Below are positions 14,699 to 24,100 of a DNA stretch of 37,660 nt, piece by piece. The stretch comes from Hyphomicrobiales bacterium (GTDB lineage: Bacteria; Pseudomonadota; Alphaproteobacteria; Rhizobiales; Kaistiaceae). The position numbers were made by a program, and so were the translations under genes. The stretch lies in assembly GCA_017305635.1 (NCBI GenBank), contig JAFKKF010000022.1, positions 1 through 37,660 on the forward strand. Reading direction: 5' to 3'. Below the pieces are notes generated by a model that did no database searches, had not been told where the DNA came from, and saw only the letters and a program-made list of their open reading frames with translations. Each line of letters starts with the position of its first letter. Within the stretch, counting starts at the first letter, position 1.

Positions 14699-15463
14699 AT
14701 GACCGGGCGGGGACCGCGGAAAACCAGATTCGATATGACCGAGCGCGCACGCCTGCGCGCTGCCTTACTCCGCTACATGAAGGAGCATGGAATCGGCGTT
14801 CCCACCTTGCAGGTGCGGATCGCCGACGGCACGGACCGCTCGCCGGACCTGCTTCCGCTCAAGACCTTGCAGCGTTTCCTCGCTGACGTTGGCCGCACCA
14901 ACGACACCTTCCTGATCCCCTGCTTCGAATTCGCCCAATCGCTCCCTGCGGGAGGCGACATTGAGAGCTTCGCCCGCGAGGCCGCGGGCTTTTTCGGTGT
15001 GGAGCAGGCTGGCGCGAATGCTGCGGGGTTGACCGGGAATTATGCGGTCTTCGCAAGACCGCATAAGACCGATACGCGCATGCGCGTGCTCGCGCCGGAT
15101 GACATTGAACAGCGCGAAGAGTTCAGCGTCTTTCATTCACGCTGCGTTGTGGTGCAGTCCGGCCCTGCCGGGCCATACCGCTTGCATGAGGAAACGATTA
15201 TTACCAGCGAGGGGACGCAGGCAGATAGCGTCCGCCATATCTATGAAGGTGTCGTGCTCGCCTTCGATCCTCTCGTCTTCGCCCTTTCCAAGAATGCGCT
15301 GACGAGCCTGCCGCGCGCCTACTGGCTGCGCGGTTTCGCAGACGGGACACTTGCCGGCTACGGTATGGAGGCCGCGTTTCTCACCGACCTGGGTGAAGCG
15401 CGCCCCTATACGCGCCCGATTGATTTCGAGTTCCGTCGCGAATCCGAGAAGGAGCAGGGCTGA
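14699..15463 (+). CDS. Unknown protein, divergent from traG
   Basis: ATG 14699 (MTGRGPRKT) is likely, with ATG 14735 (MTERARLRAALL) as the alternative; neither has a strong ribosome binding site. The product is about 254 aa. Its N-terminal 70 residues are helical (LRAALLRYMKEHGIGVPTLQ, then LPLKTLQRFLADVGRTND) and could be a DNA-binding helix-turn-helix. The remainder looks like a compact alpha/beta domain without known motifs. It is transcribed away from traG and overlaps the ankyrin gene by one base (TGATG), so the two are co-translated. It could be a regulator of the transfer genes, but that is only suggested by position. Confidence 0.65.
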   Translation: MTGRGPRKTRFDMTERARLRAALLRYMKEHGIGVPTLQVRIADGTDRSPDLLPLKTLQRFLADVGRTNDTFLIPCFEFAQSLPAGGDIESFAREAAGFFGVEQAGANAAGLTGNYAVFARPHKTDTRMRVLAPDDIEQREEFSVFHSRCVVVQSGPAGPYRLHEETIITSEGTQADSVRHIYEGVVLAFDPLVFALSKNALTSLPRAYWLRGFADGTLAGYGMEAAFLTDLGEARPYTRPIDFEFRRESEKEQG

Positions 15464-15813
15464 TGGCGCAAGCCGCACGAAAGGGAAATCAGGGAGACGA
15501 CGCCGGCACGGCGCGGATCAACATGAATCTCTTGCAGGCGGCTTACGCGGGCGATCTCGACGGCGTGCAGAGCGCGATCGCGCAGGGAGCTGACGCGGAT
15601 TCTGTGCATGAGCAGACGGGATTGACGGCGCTGCACATCGCCGTCGGCACGAACAATCTTGCGATGACGCGTTATTTGATCGAGGACGCGGGAGCCCGCA
15701 TCGGTCCGGATCGCTCCGGCAGATGGCCGACTGTTATCGCGGCGGAATGCAGAACAAGCGACGAGCTTTGCGATTATATCGTCGAGGCCGAAGCAAAAGA
15801 GGCGTCTCGTTAA
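15463..15813 (+). CDS. Ankyrin-repeat protein
   Basis: The 116-aa protein starts at an ATG overlapping the preceding stop. It contains ankyrin repeats: NLLQAAYAGDLDGVQSAIAQGAD, then TGLTALHIAVGTNNLAMTRYLIEDAGA, then a weaker third one (SGRWPTVIAAECRTSDELCDYIV). The TALHIAV consensus is clear. Such small ankyrin proteins mediate protein-protein contact. Translational coupling to the upstream unknown protein suggests the two form a complex. There is no signal peptide or membrane segment. Confidence 0.85.
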   Translation: MAQAARKGNQGDDAGTARINMNLLQAAYAGDLDGVQSAIAQGADADSVHEQTGLTALHIAVGTNNLAMTRYLIEDAGARIGPDRSGRWPTVIAAECRTSDELCDYIVEAEAKEASR

Positions 15814-16138
15814 GTGGCCAGAATTTGACCAGCGTATAATTCTCTGTTACTTTCGACGACATAGCGCGTTTAGTTGCGGATTTTCTAATCTGCTCAACCT
15901 TAACGTGTTTGCAATTCTTCTCCCCTAAAATCAGTTACAGGCCGTTAGTGCGGAGTACAAGATGTGCGCGGCGAGTCCGCGCCATCTTGGCAAGGGGGCG
16001 TCCATAGCCCGCCCCCGTTGCATCCCCCCGCATTGATCGGCAGCTTCAGGCATCGAGCCCGACATCTGCCGAGCGCAGCGTTTCGCCGCTGCATGACGAC
16101 CAATGAAGCGCGTCATTGGATGCGCGGTTAGGGCGAGG
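15814..16138. other. Candidate origin of transfer (oriT) with two tandem hairpins
   Basis: This 325-base gap precedes the MobC-like and relaxase genes, the usual place for oriT. Its first part is AT-rich. Hairpin 1 spans 15958-15989: stem CAAGATG, a bulged T, GCGCGG, loop CGAGT, then the exact complement. Hairpin 2 spans 15994-16016: stem GGGGGCG, nine-base loop, CGCCCCC. Just before hairpin 1 is GTTAGTGCGG (15944-15953), faintly like the nic core of mobilisable plasmids, but I cannot assign a nick site. Alternatively, the hairpins may simply terminate transcription from the ankyrin gene. No gene is seen. Confidence 0.45.
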
Positions 16139-16492
16139 ATGTCGCGAAGCGGGTCTGGAAATCGTCAACGCCAGTTGACGCTGTCTGCAAGATTCAACGC
16201 CGCGGAGGCCGAGGCAATTCGGCTGCGCGCCGACTTTGCCGGAACGAGCGTCGCTGCGCTGCTCCGCTCGGCGGCGTTGAATCAGCCAGTGACCCGCGCG
16301 ACCCGTCGCCCCACGGTCAACCATCAGCAGGTTGCCCGTATTCTCGGCGAGCTCGGACGGATTGCGGACACATTGCGCTGCGAAGTGGACGCGGGCCGTC
16401 TCGACCCGACCGAGCCCAATGTCGCTGCCGCATTCCGTGATCTTGCCGAGATGCGCTCTGTCTGCTTCCTGGCGCTGGGGCGTGCGCCATGA
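16139..16492 (+). CDS. mobC: MobC-like mobilization accessory protein
   Basis: ATG 16139 follows GCGAGG and is preferred over ATG 16103. The 117-aa product begins with a basic region and the pattern RQRQLTLSARFNAAEAEAIRLRADFAGTS, as expected for a ribbon-helix-helix MobC family protein. A helical C-terminal half (VNHQQVARILGELGRIADTL) follows. MobC proteins bind oriT and help the relaxase open the duplex. Its stop overlaps the relaxase start (ATGA at 16489-16492), the standard mobC-relaxase arrangement. Identification is by motif and context, not by search. Confidence 0.75.
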   Translation: MSRSGSGNRQRQLTLSARFNAAEAEAIRLRADFAGTSVAALLRSAALNQPVTRATRRPTVNHQQVARILGELGRIADTLRCEVDAGRLDPTEPNVAAAFRDLAEMRSVCFLALGRAP

Positions 16493-17949
16493 TCCTGAAG
16501 GGCAACCAGCGCGCAGGCGGTGCCGATCTCGCGACCCACCTCATGAACGCGTTCGACAACGAGCGCATCGAGGTGGCGCAGATCAGGGGGACTGTCGCGG
16601 ACGACCTGCACGGCGCGTTCGGCGAATATGAGGCACTTGCTGCGGGGACGCGGTGCAAGGAGCCTCTTTACAGCCTCTCGATCAATCCGCCTGAGCCCAT
16701 CAGCCGCGAGCAGTATTTCACCGCCATCGACCGCATCGAGCAGCGCCTCGGGCTCGCACGTCAGCCGCGTGCGGTCGTGTTCCATGTCAAGCATGGGCGC
16801 GAGCATTGCCATGTCGTGTGGTCGAGAATTGACACCGCAAGGATGCGTGCGGTGCAGATCTCGCACGACAGGATGAAGCTCCGCAGCCTTGCGAAAGAGC
16901 TTGCCATGGAATTCGGCCTGCCATTGCCGGACGGGATCGCTCAGGACCGTGGCGCGGAGCGCCGGCGCAAGAAGGACATGACCCGGTCCGAAAAGGTGCA
17001 GGCCGAGGCAACCGGGATCGCACCCGGTCAGCGCCGCGCCGAGATCACGGAAGCGTTCCGCCGGTCGGATAATGCAGAAGCGTTTCGGACGGCGCTGAAA
17101 GAGCAAGGCTATATCCTTGCCCGCGGCGAGCGGCGCGGCTTTGTCGTTGTCGACCGCTTCGGCAAGGTCCACAGCCTCGCGCGCCAGATCGACGGGTTGA
17201 AGACCCGCGAGCTCAACGAGAAGCTCGCGCCGTTGACGCCGGACCAGCTTCCGCCTGCCGCTGAAATCGCGGAAACGATGCGTCAGGATTCGGAACGCAA
17301 GGCGGCGCTGGCCGCCGCGAATGCCCGTGTTGGCGAGCGTGCGGCCAAGCTGTCCGCAGAACTGGGCGCGAAGCAGGCCGAGCGGCGGCGCAAGCTCGAC
17401 CGTCGCCGGCAGGAGCTTGATACCGTGCAGGCGGGCGAGCGCATGTCGCTTCATGCGGCGCACGCGTCTGAAGCAAAGTCGCCCTTTGCGCGCGCAGCCG
17501 GCGCCGTCTTCGGATTGTTCGACCGCGTTCCCGGTTTGCGGTCAGTGATCGCCCCGCTGCGCCGCAATCCCAAAATCAATCCTGCCGAGCGCCAACGCAT
17601 CGAGCGGGAAGCGCTCGCGCGCCGCCACCAGCGCGAACGGTTCATGCTGGAACGGCGCTATACCGTGCTCGAATGGGTCGAGGCGCGGGAACGCCGTTCG
17701 CTTGAAGCGGCAATCCGCCGGGAGATCGCCGCAGCCGAAAACCTGCGGGCTGAAGCGGGCGGCCTCCGGGAGGAGATCGCCTTGAACAAGGCGGATATCA
17801 CGATGCCGGCCGCCGATGGGCAGGGCTTCGGAGCTGGCCAGGTCCGCGACAGCAGGGACGCCTGGAAGCGGCGCAAGAAGAAGGTTCGCGAGCAGACCGT
17901 ATCCGACCGGAAGCCGCGGCGCGGGTTTGGGCTGGGCGACGATCGCTAG
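16489..17949 (+). CDS. Relaxase/mobilization nuclease, VirD2/MobA type
   Basis: The 486-aa protein starts in an ATGA overlap with mobC. The N-terminal 130 residues match the relaxase fold: MILKGNQRAGGADLATHLMN, then EPLYSLSINPPEP, then the histidine cluster H99, H102, H106 and H108 in VVFHVKHGREHCHVVWSRID, which would bind the catalytic metal. Tyr61 (LYSLS) or Tyr47 are candidates for the DNA-linked tyrosine; I cannot tell which. From about residue 180 the protein is highly charged, with long helices and probable coiled coil, as in MobA C-termini. It would nick at oriT and be transported by the TraG coupling protein. A hairpin at 17957-17984 follows the stop. Confidence 0.85.
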   Translation: MILKGNQRAGGADLATHLMNAFDNERIEVAQIRGTVADDLHGAFGEYEALAAGTRCKEPLYSLSINPPEPISREQYFTAIDRIEQRLGLARQPRAVVFHVKHGREHCHVVWSRIDTARMRAVQISHDRMKLRSLAKELAMEFGLPLPDGIAQDRGAERRRKKDMTRSEKVQAEATGIAPGQRRAEITEAFRRSDNAEAFRTALKEQGYILARGERRGFVVVDRFGKVHSLARQIDGLKTRELNEKLAPLTPDQLPPAAEIAETMRQDSERKAALAAANARVGERAAKLSAELGAKQAERRRKLDRRRQELDTVQAGERMSLHAAHASEAKSPFARAAGAVFGLFDRVPGLRSVIAPLRRNPKINPAERQRIEREALARRHQRERFMLERRYTVLEWVEARERRSLEAAIRREIAAAENLRAEAGGLREEIALNKADITMPAADGQGFGAGQVRDSRDAWKRRKKKVREQTVSDRKPRRGFGLGDDR

Positions 17950-17956
17950 TCGCGGC

Positions 17957-17984
17957 GCTGTTTGGCCAGCGGATGGCCAACAGC
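17957..17984 (+). terminator. Hairpin after the relaxase gene
   Basis: GCTG and TTGGCCA pair with TGGCCAA and CAGC across a five-base loop (GCGGA), with a single bulged T. It begins 7 bases after the relaxase stop. No T tract follows. Confidence 0.45.
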
Positions 17985-18003
17985 GGACAGACGGCAGCGC
18001 GTA

Positions 18004-18051
18004 TATGGCGTGACAGATAAGAAAAGGAGCTGCCTGCCATGTCACGCCATA
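18004..18051 (+). promoter_or_regulatory. 12-bp perfect inverted repeat enclosing a ribosome binding site and start codon
   Basis: Arms 18004-18015 (TATGGCGTGACA) and 18040-18051 are exact reverse complements. The 24-base loop holds AAAAGGAG (18022-18028), and the start codon at 18039-18041 is partly within the 3' arm. In RNA the stem would bury most of the ATG and the first codons. In DNA it is a good operator-type dyad. Confidence 0.6.
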
Positions 18052-18347
18052 GGAAGATCGGGGCTCGCCAACTTCTGCGCCCTGATGAATTCGCAATCTC
18101 CGCAGGTCTGGACGGCGATTTCAGGTTCTATGCGGCAGAAGAAGTGCCGGAAAATGCGCCGTTGCCCGTCAACGTCCGGGTTTTGACTGCCATCGGCCTG
18201 AAGCTGCACGATCCCGACTTTATCGCAGAAATGCTCTCCTTTCTGGACGAAAGCGGAACATGCGGTGGAGATTGTGGCGAAGACGCGATAGGAAAGAATC
18301 GCGAGCAAGGTTTGGATTGCCGGTCCGGGAAGTCGGGACCGGCCTGA
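18039..18347 (+). CDS. Small protein preceding the type III R-M genes, unknown
   Basis: The 102-aa frame starts at ATG 18039 with AAGGAG 11 bases upstream. The first 75 residues (for example APLPVNVRVLTAIGLKLHDPDFIAEMLSFLDES) look like a small folded domain. The last 25 (CGGDCGEDAIGKNREQG...) look disordered and may be read-through into non-coding sequence. I see no HTH, so it is not an obvious controller protein. It is about 100 bases upstream of mod on the same strand. The inverted repeat over its start suggests tight control of its expression. Confidence 0.55.
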   Translation: MSRHRKIGARQLLRPDEFAISAGLDGDFRFYAAEEVPENAPLPVNVRVLTAIGLKLHDPDFIAEMLSFLDESGTCGGDCGEDAIGKNREQGLDCRSGKSGPA

Positions 18348-18444
18348 CGAAGCTGCCAGGCGCTGGTCTAGGGATAGCTGCGGAAATTCGCGCATTCGCA
18401 TCCAGCGGGCGGGAGGCAGCCGTCAGAGTACGAGGGGCGGGTTT

Positions 18445-21144
18445 ATGGCGCAGGACAGTCTGTCGGGTGCATCTGTTTACAAGCATAATCAGGAGTCCGT
18501 GCAGCGCCCGGATGTCGGCGTCGAGGCGCAGTTCTCGAACAAGAAGGCCCCTAAAACCTATCGGTACGATTCGAGTCTCGCCCCGGAGCTGTCATGGGAC
18601 GAGAGCGCCGACCGCGCGTTCGCGGAATGGCTTTTGGGGTTGATTGCCGAGGCTGCGGAGAAGGGCGAGGATACCGTCTTTTCCGTACCGCAAATCTGGA
18701 AGGGAACGGAGGAGCGTTTCACATCGCTCACTCAATGCGTGTCGCGCCTGCGCAGCCTGACCAAGCCGTTTCTCGAATGGACCGGCAAGGCCGAACGTCA
18801 GCAGGTGACGGTGCCGACGCTGCCGCTGTTCGTGCACGAACGCCATTCTACCCAGGCTATCCTTGAGACCCTGAAATCGCACAAGGCGCTCGGCACCAAT
18901 CTGGACCTGTTCGGCGACACCAATCTCGACGTTGCCGATAAACTCGACGCCTACCAGCACAAGGGACCGTGGACCAATCGGCTCATCCTCGGCGACTCGT
19001 TGCAGGTCATGAACTCCCTGCTCGAATATGAGGGCATGGGTGGCCAAGTGCAGATGATCTACTTCGACCCACCCTACGGCGTAAAATTCGGGTCGAACTT
19101 CCAGCCTTTCGTGCGTAAACGTGACGTAACGCACGGCAAAGATGACGCCATGATCCGAGAACCGGAAATGGTGAAGGCGTACCGTGATACTTGGGAGCTA
19201 GGCCTTCACTCCTATCTCACATATCTTCGGGACAGACTTACGTTTGCAAAAGAACTACTTTCGCCTTCTGGATCAATTTTTATCCAAATATCCGAAGATA
19301 ATCTTCATCATGTAAGGGAGATTCTTGACGAGGTTTTCTCGTCTGAGAATTTCGTATCGCAGATATACTTCGCCACGACGAGTGGTTTTGCCACTGGATC
19401 GATCAGCCGGGTTGGCGATTACCTCTTATGGTACGCGAAGGACAAGAAGACCCTCACTTATAACGCGCTTTTCCTCGACAAAGAAAATAAAGAAACGGGT
19501 GATGATGCCTATAAGTATATAGAACTGAGAGATGGGTCGCGGAGAGCTATGACGACGGGCGAGCGTGATGGAAGCGAGCCAATTCCGGATGGCGCCCGAA
19601 TTTATCGTGTTGGTGATCTTCAAAGCTCGGGAGCTGCACGCGAGGACACGCCTTTCGCCTTCAAGGGAGAAACATTCAGGCCGAATCCCAACAATCATTG
19701 GAAGGCAAGCTACCCCGCGGGCATGGAAAGGCTTGCTGCCGCTAATAGAATAGAACGGGCAGGACGCAATCTTGGCTATGTCCGATTTCTCGATGATAAC
19801 CCACTCGTTCCGGTCACGAACAGTTGGATGGACACGGGCATCGCAGGGTTTGCGTCTGATAAGCTCTATGTCGTGCAAACGAACCAGAAGGTGATCCAGC
19901 GCTGTATGCTTATGACCACCAATCCTGGCGATTTGGTCATGGATATTACGTGCGGGTCCGGCACTACCTCTATCGTTGCGGAACAGTGGGGGCGTCGATG
20001 GATTACCTGCGACACATCCAGAGTTCCCATCGCCCTTGCCCGACAGCGCCTCCTAACTAACACCTTTCCTTGGTATCGATTGAAGAACCCTGCGAAAGGC
20101 CCATTAGGCGGCTTCTGTTACGAGAGAAAGCAGAACAGGAAAGGACAGGAAATCGGAGGGCTTGTTCCCAAGATCACCCTCAAATCGATAGCCAACAATG
20201 AAGAGCCAGAAGTCGTCACCGTGGTAGATCGCCCGGAATTGAGTAGAGGCGTCGTTAGGGTCTGCGGACCGTTCACCGTAGAAGCGACGATCCAGGCTGC
20301 GATGAGCCTCGACGATGAGGCAGGTTCGCGCGCGGAGCAGCCGCAATCGGGCAATCCGCGGGCGTTTCTCGACCGGATGATCGAGGTGCTGCGGCAAAGC
20401 AAAACGCTCCGGTTGCCAGGCAACGTGACGCTTGAGCTCGATACCGTGACCCCGCTCGCGGACCGCGAATATCTGCATGCGGAAGGCGTCGCGCGGAATG
20501 GCACGGACAAGCGCATCGCGTTTGTGTTCGGCCCCGAGGACGGCGCGATCGGCTCGGAATATGTGTTCAACGCGCAGACCGAGGCGCTGCAACAGGGCTA
20601 CCAACAGCTTTTCCTGTTCGGCTTCGCCATCCAGGCGAAGGCGCGGGAAATGCTCGACAAGCTGAAAATCCCGACCGTGTATGTGTCGGTCACGCCGGAC
20701 GTGGTCATGTCCGACCTCCTGAAGACCAGCAAGGCGAGCGAGATTTTCTCGATTACCGGCCTGCCCGACGTGGAGCTGGAAGAGGTGGGCAAGCGCGACG
20801 GCGCGCCGCTGTACCGCGTCGTCATCAAGGGGCTGGACATCTTCCGCCCCGACACGATGGAGACGGACGAGATCAAGGCCGAAAACCTGCCGTGCTGGAT
20901 GCTCGACACCAATTACAACGGCATGGCGTTTCTTGCGTCGCAGGTCTTCTTCCCGAAGACGAGCGCGTGGGACAATTTGCAGAAGTCCCTCAAGGGGCAG
21001 TTTGCCGACAGCGTGTGGGAACACCTTGCCGGGACAGTCAGCGAGCCGTTCGCCCTTGGCGACAAGCGGCGCATCGCCGTCAAGGCCATTGACGAGCGCG
21101 GCAATGAGCTGATGGTCGTGAAAAACGCACCGGGGGCGAAGTAA
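18445..21144 (+). CDS. mod: Type III restriction-modification methyltransferase (Mod)
   Basis: The 899-aa protein is a beta-class N6-adenine methyltransferase. Motif IV DPPY is at 208-211 and precedes motif I (DITCGSGTT, about 500-508), with the target-recognition region between them. Type III Mod proteins recognise a short asymmetric site, methylate one strand, and are needed for restriction. The length is above the usual 550-700 aa; the extra part is a C-terminal third (for example FGFAIQAKAREMLDKLKIPTVYVSVTPD) and a 150-aa N-terminus. The stop overlaps the res start by one base. The DNA from about 19,120 to 20,280 is visibly lower in GC and uses more A/T-ending codons than either side, suggesting an exchanged recognition module. 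Confidence 0.92.
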   Translation: MAQDSLSGASVYKHNQESVQRPDVGVEAQFSNKKAPKTYRYDSSLAPELSWDESADRAFAEWLLGLIAEAAEKGEDTVFSVPQIWKGTEERFTSLTQCVSRLRSLTKPFLEWTGKAERQQVTVPTLPLFVHERHSTQAILETLKSHKALGTNLDLFGDTNLDVADKLDAYQHKGPWTNRLILGDSLQVMNSLLEYEGMGGQVQMIYFDPPYGVKFGSNFQPFVRKRDVTHGKDDAMIREPEMVKAYRDTWELGLHSYLTYLRDRLTFAKELLSPSGSIFIQISEDNLHHVREILDEVFSSENFVSQIYFATTSGFATGSISRVGDYLLWYAKDKKTLTYNALFLDKENKETGDDAYKYIELRDGSRRAMTTGERDGSEPIPDGARIYRVGDLQSSGAAREDTPFAFKGETFRPNPNNHWKASYPAGMERLAAANRIERAGRNLGYVRFLDDNPLVPVTNSWMDTGIAGFASDKLYVVQTNQKVIQRCMLMTTNPGDLVMDITCGSGTTSIVAEQWGRRWITCDTSRVPIALARQRLLTNTFPWYRLKNPAKGPLGGFCYERKQNRKGQEIGGLVPKITLKSIANNEEPEVVTVVDRPELSRGVVRVCGPFTVEATIQAAMSLDDEAGSRAEQPQSGNPRAFLDRMIEVLRQSKTLRLPGNVTLELDTVTPLADREYLHAEGVARNGTDKRIAFVFGPEDGAIGSEYVFNAQTEALQQGYQQLFLFGFAIQAKAREMLDKLKIPTVYVSVTPDVVMSDLLKTSKASEIFSITGLPDVELEEVGKRDGAPLYRVVIKGLDIFRPDTMETDEIKAENLPCWMLDTNYNGMAFLASQVFFPKTSAWDNLQKSLKGQFADSVWEHLAGTVSEPFALGDKRRIAVKAIDERGNELMVVKNAPGAK

Positions 21145-24100
21145 TGGCCGCGGCGCAGGAGAAGGAACAGGCGCCGCTGACCGTCGCCGAAGTCGATTCA
21201 CCAATCATCAACTCGCCCTTTCGCGAGCCGGAATATCACTGGCAGATCGAGCGCGGGAAACCTCCGGTCAAGGCGGAAGGGCGGCGGCGCGCGAGCTATT
21301 TCTACCGGGTGCCCGAGCACGCAGGGCGCGGGCGCAAGAACAAGAAGCAGGCCGAGCTGTTCGACGATGCGAAAGGCGAGGAGATCGAGCTTGAGATCGT
21401 CAACCGCATCCGCGAGCGGGTGAAGGAATGGCGCGCGGGCAGCCGGTCGGGCGGCGTCGCCTATGACGGCGCGTCGCCGGTGACGAAGGAGCTGCTTGAG
21501 CTGTGGCGCAGCAGCGACCGCATGCAGCGCCTGTTCTTCGCGCAGGTCGAGGCGGTCGAGACGATCCTCTTCCTCGTCGAGGCACGTGACGTATATCGCA
21601 AGGGCCTGCCGGAGATTCCAAGGGACGAGCCCGGCCTTGAATCCAAGGCGGCAGGCGTGCGCGCGTTCATGCGCTACGCCTGCAAGATGGCGACCGGATC
21701 AGGAAAGACCACGGTGATGGGCATGCTGACGGCATGGTCCATCCTCAACCGCATCGCCGCGCCGCGCGATGATAGATTTTCGGACACGGTGCTGATCGTC
21801 TGCCCGAACGTGACGATCCGCGAGCGCTTGCAGGAGCTCGATCCCGCGCTTGGCGATCTCAGCCTTTATCGCACACGCCAGCTCGTGCCGCCGCACCGCA
21901 TGGAGGAATTGCGGCGCGGCGAGGTGATGATCGCGAACTGGCACCGGCTCGCCAAGAAGGAGACGAACACCGTCAACGGAGATTCCGCGAAGGTCGTAAA
22001 GACCGGCGAGCCCGTCGAGGTGGTGAAGAACGCAGGCAAGGAGAACGAGTCCGTCGAGGTGAAATACTTCGAGTCGGACGCCGCGTGGTTCAAGCGCATC
22101 CGCCGCGAGCTCGGCAGCGGCAAGGGGCGCAGCCCGCACTGGCTCATCTTCAACGACGAGGCGCACCACGCCTATCGCCGCGGCGACACCGCCACCGACG
22201 AGCAGGCGCTCGACGACGACAAGGACCTCGCGAAAAAGAACGAGCGCGAAGCGACGATCTGGATCGAGGGCCTCGACCGCATCAACCGCCTTGCGGGCGG
22301 CAGCCGCAGGCGAGGGATCAATGTCTGCATCGACCTTTCCGCAACGCCCTTCTACATCCAGGGCTCCGGCAACGAAGTCGGCAAGCCTTTCCCGTGGGTC
22401 GTTTCCGATTTCGGGCTGCTTGACGCAATCGAATCCGGGCTCGTCAAAATCCCGCAACTGCCTGCGCGCGATGTCAGCGGAGCGGAGGAAGCCGCCTACT
22501 TCAATATATGGCGGTGGGTGCAGGCCAAGGCGAAGGAAGGCGGCTACGGCACGAACGTGACGCCGGAACTCGTCATGAATTACGCGAGCGCGCCCATCAA
22601 CCTGCTCGCGTCCGAATGGCACGAACGGTTCCTTGAATGGGAGCGCTTCTCGAAACAGCAGCAGCGCCATCCGGTGCCGCCCGTCTTCATCGTCGTCTGC
22701 CGCGATACCGCCGTGGCGAGAGAAGTGCATTCGTGGCTTGCGAACGGGAACGACAGCTACGGTGCGTCCCCGCAATGGTTCCGCAACGAGCCCGGTCAGG
22801 AAGTCACCGTCCGCATCGATTCCAAGGTCATCGAGGATATCGAGGAAGGCGGCACCAAGGACGAAACCCGCCGCCTGCGCTTCATCCTCGACACCGTCGG
22901 CAAGGCGGAATGGCCCGGCGGCAAAATCCCGGAAGAATGGTCGGAGCTTGTCCGCAAGCACAACGACAAGGTCGCGAGCGACGACAATGACGGCTCGCTG
23001 AAATGGATCGACGAGCGCATCCCGCCCGGTAGGGACGTGCGCTGCATCGTATCCGTGTCGATGCTCGCGGAAGGATGGGACGCGAACACCGTCACCCACA
23101 TCGTCGGCCTGCGGCCTTTCGGTTCGCAGCTCCTTTGCGAGCAGGTCGTCGGCCGCGCCCTGCGGCGCAAGAGCTATGCGCTCAACGAAGACACGCAGAT
23201 GTTCGCCGAGGAAACCGCGAAGGTGTTCGGCGTTCCGTTCGAGCTTGTGCCGTTCAAGGTCGCGCCGGCAGGGCCGACGCCGCCGCAGCCCGAGCCGAAC
23301 CATATCTATTCGGTGCCGGAGAAGGCGGCGTTCGAGATCACCTTCCCGATCGTGAGCGGCTATCACCAGTCGGGACGCTTCGAGGTGTTTGTCGATTGGG
23401 ACCAGGTCGCCAAGGTCACGATCGATCCCATGCGCATCCCGCAGCTTGTCGAGCTGACGCCGCTCACGACGCCGGAGGGGAGTGCGGCCGCCTACGGCCC
23501 CGGTGAAAAGCCGATCCTGTCACTGAAAGAGTGGCGGGCGATGTTCCGCGACCAGCAGGTCGCCTTCCGGATCGCGAAAGAAATCTGCGTCCGCTGGCAG
23601 GCGGATAACGGCGCGGCCGCCGTTCCCACGCAGCAGCTTTTTCCCAAGGTCGCTTTCGCCGCGAAGCGGTTCCTCGCCGAAAAGCTCGTCCGCAAGGGCG
23701 ATAGCCACGCCTGCGACGTGCTGCTAGTCGGCGAGTACATGCAGGCGGCGGTGAGCGCGCTCATGGAGGCGATCAAGAAGGGCGCATCTTCGGAAGACGC
23801 GGAGGTCGCCGTGGTTCCGCAGGGCGCGGCGGGGCGCGGCAGCACGCTCTATGTCGATTTCCACACGACGAAGCCGATATATCCGGTCACGCGCTGCCAT
23901 CTTAACGCGATGGTCGCCGACACGCAGAAATGGGAGCAGAGCGCTGCTTTCCTGCTCGACAGCCATCCCGGCGTGAAGAGCTGGGTGAAGAACGACCGGC
24001 TCGGCTTTTTCATCCCCTACCGCAACCGCGGCCTGCCCGCGAAATACGTGCCCGATTTCGTCGTTGTGACCGATACCGGCAGGAACGTCGTCGTCGAGAT

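Noticed and set aside
15825-15840. TTGACC followed by TATAAT as a promoter
   Set aside because: The spacing between the two is only four bases, far from the 16-18 needed.
12891-17949. A complete conjugation system
   Set aside because: Only the relaxase, a MobC-like protein and the coupling protein are present. No VirB-type channel genes are in the window, so I claim mobilisation functions only.
21699-23366. 555-codon open frame on the minus strand
   Set aside because: It lies wholly inside res, whose helicase motifs are unambiguous. High GC makes long antisense frames common here.
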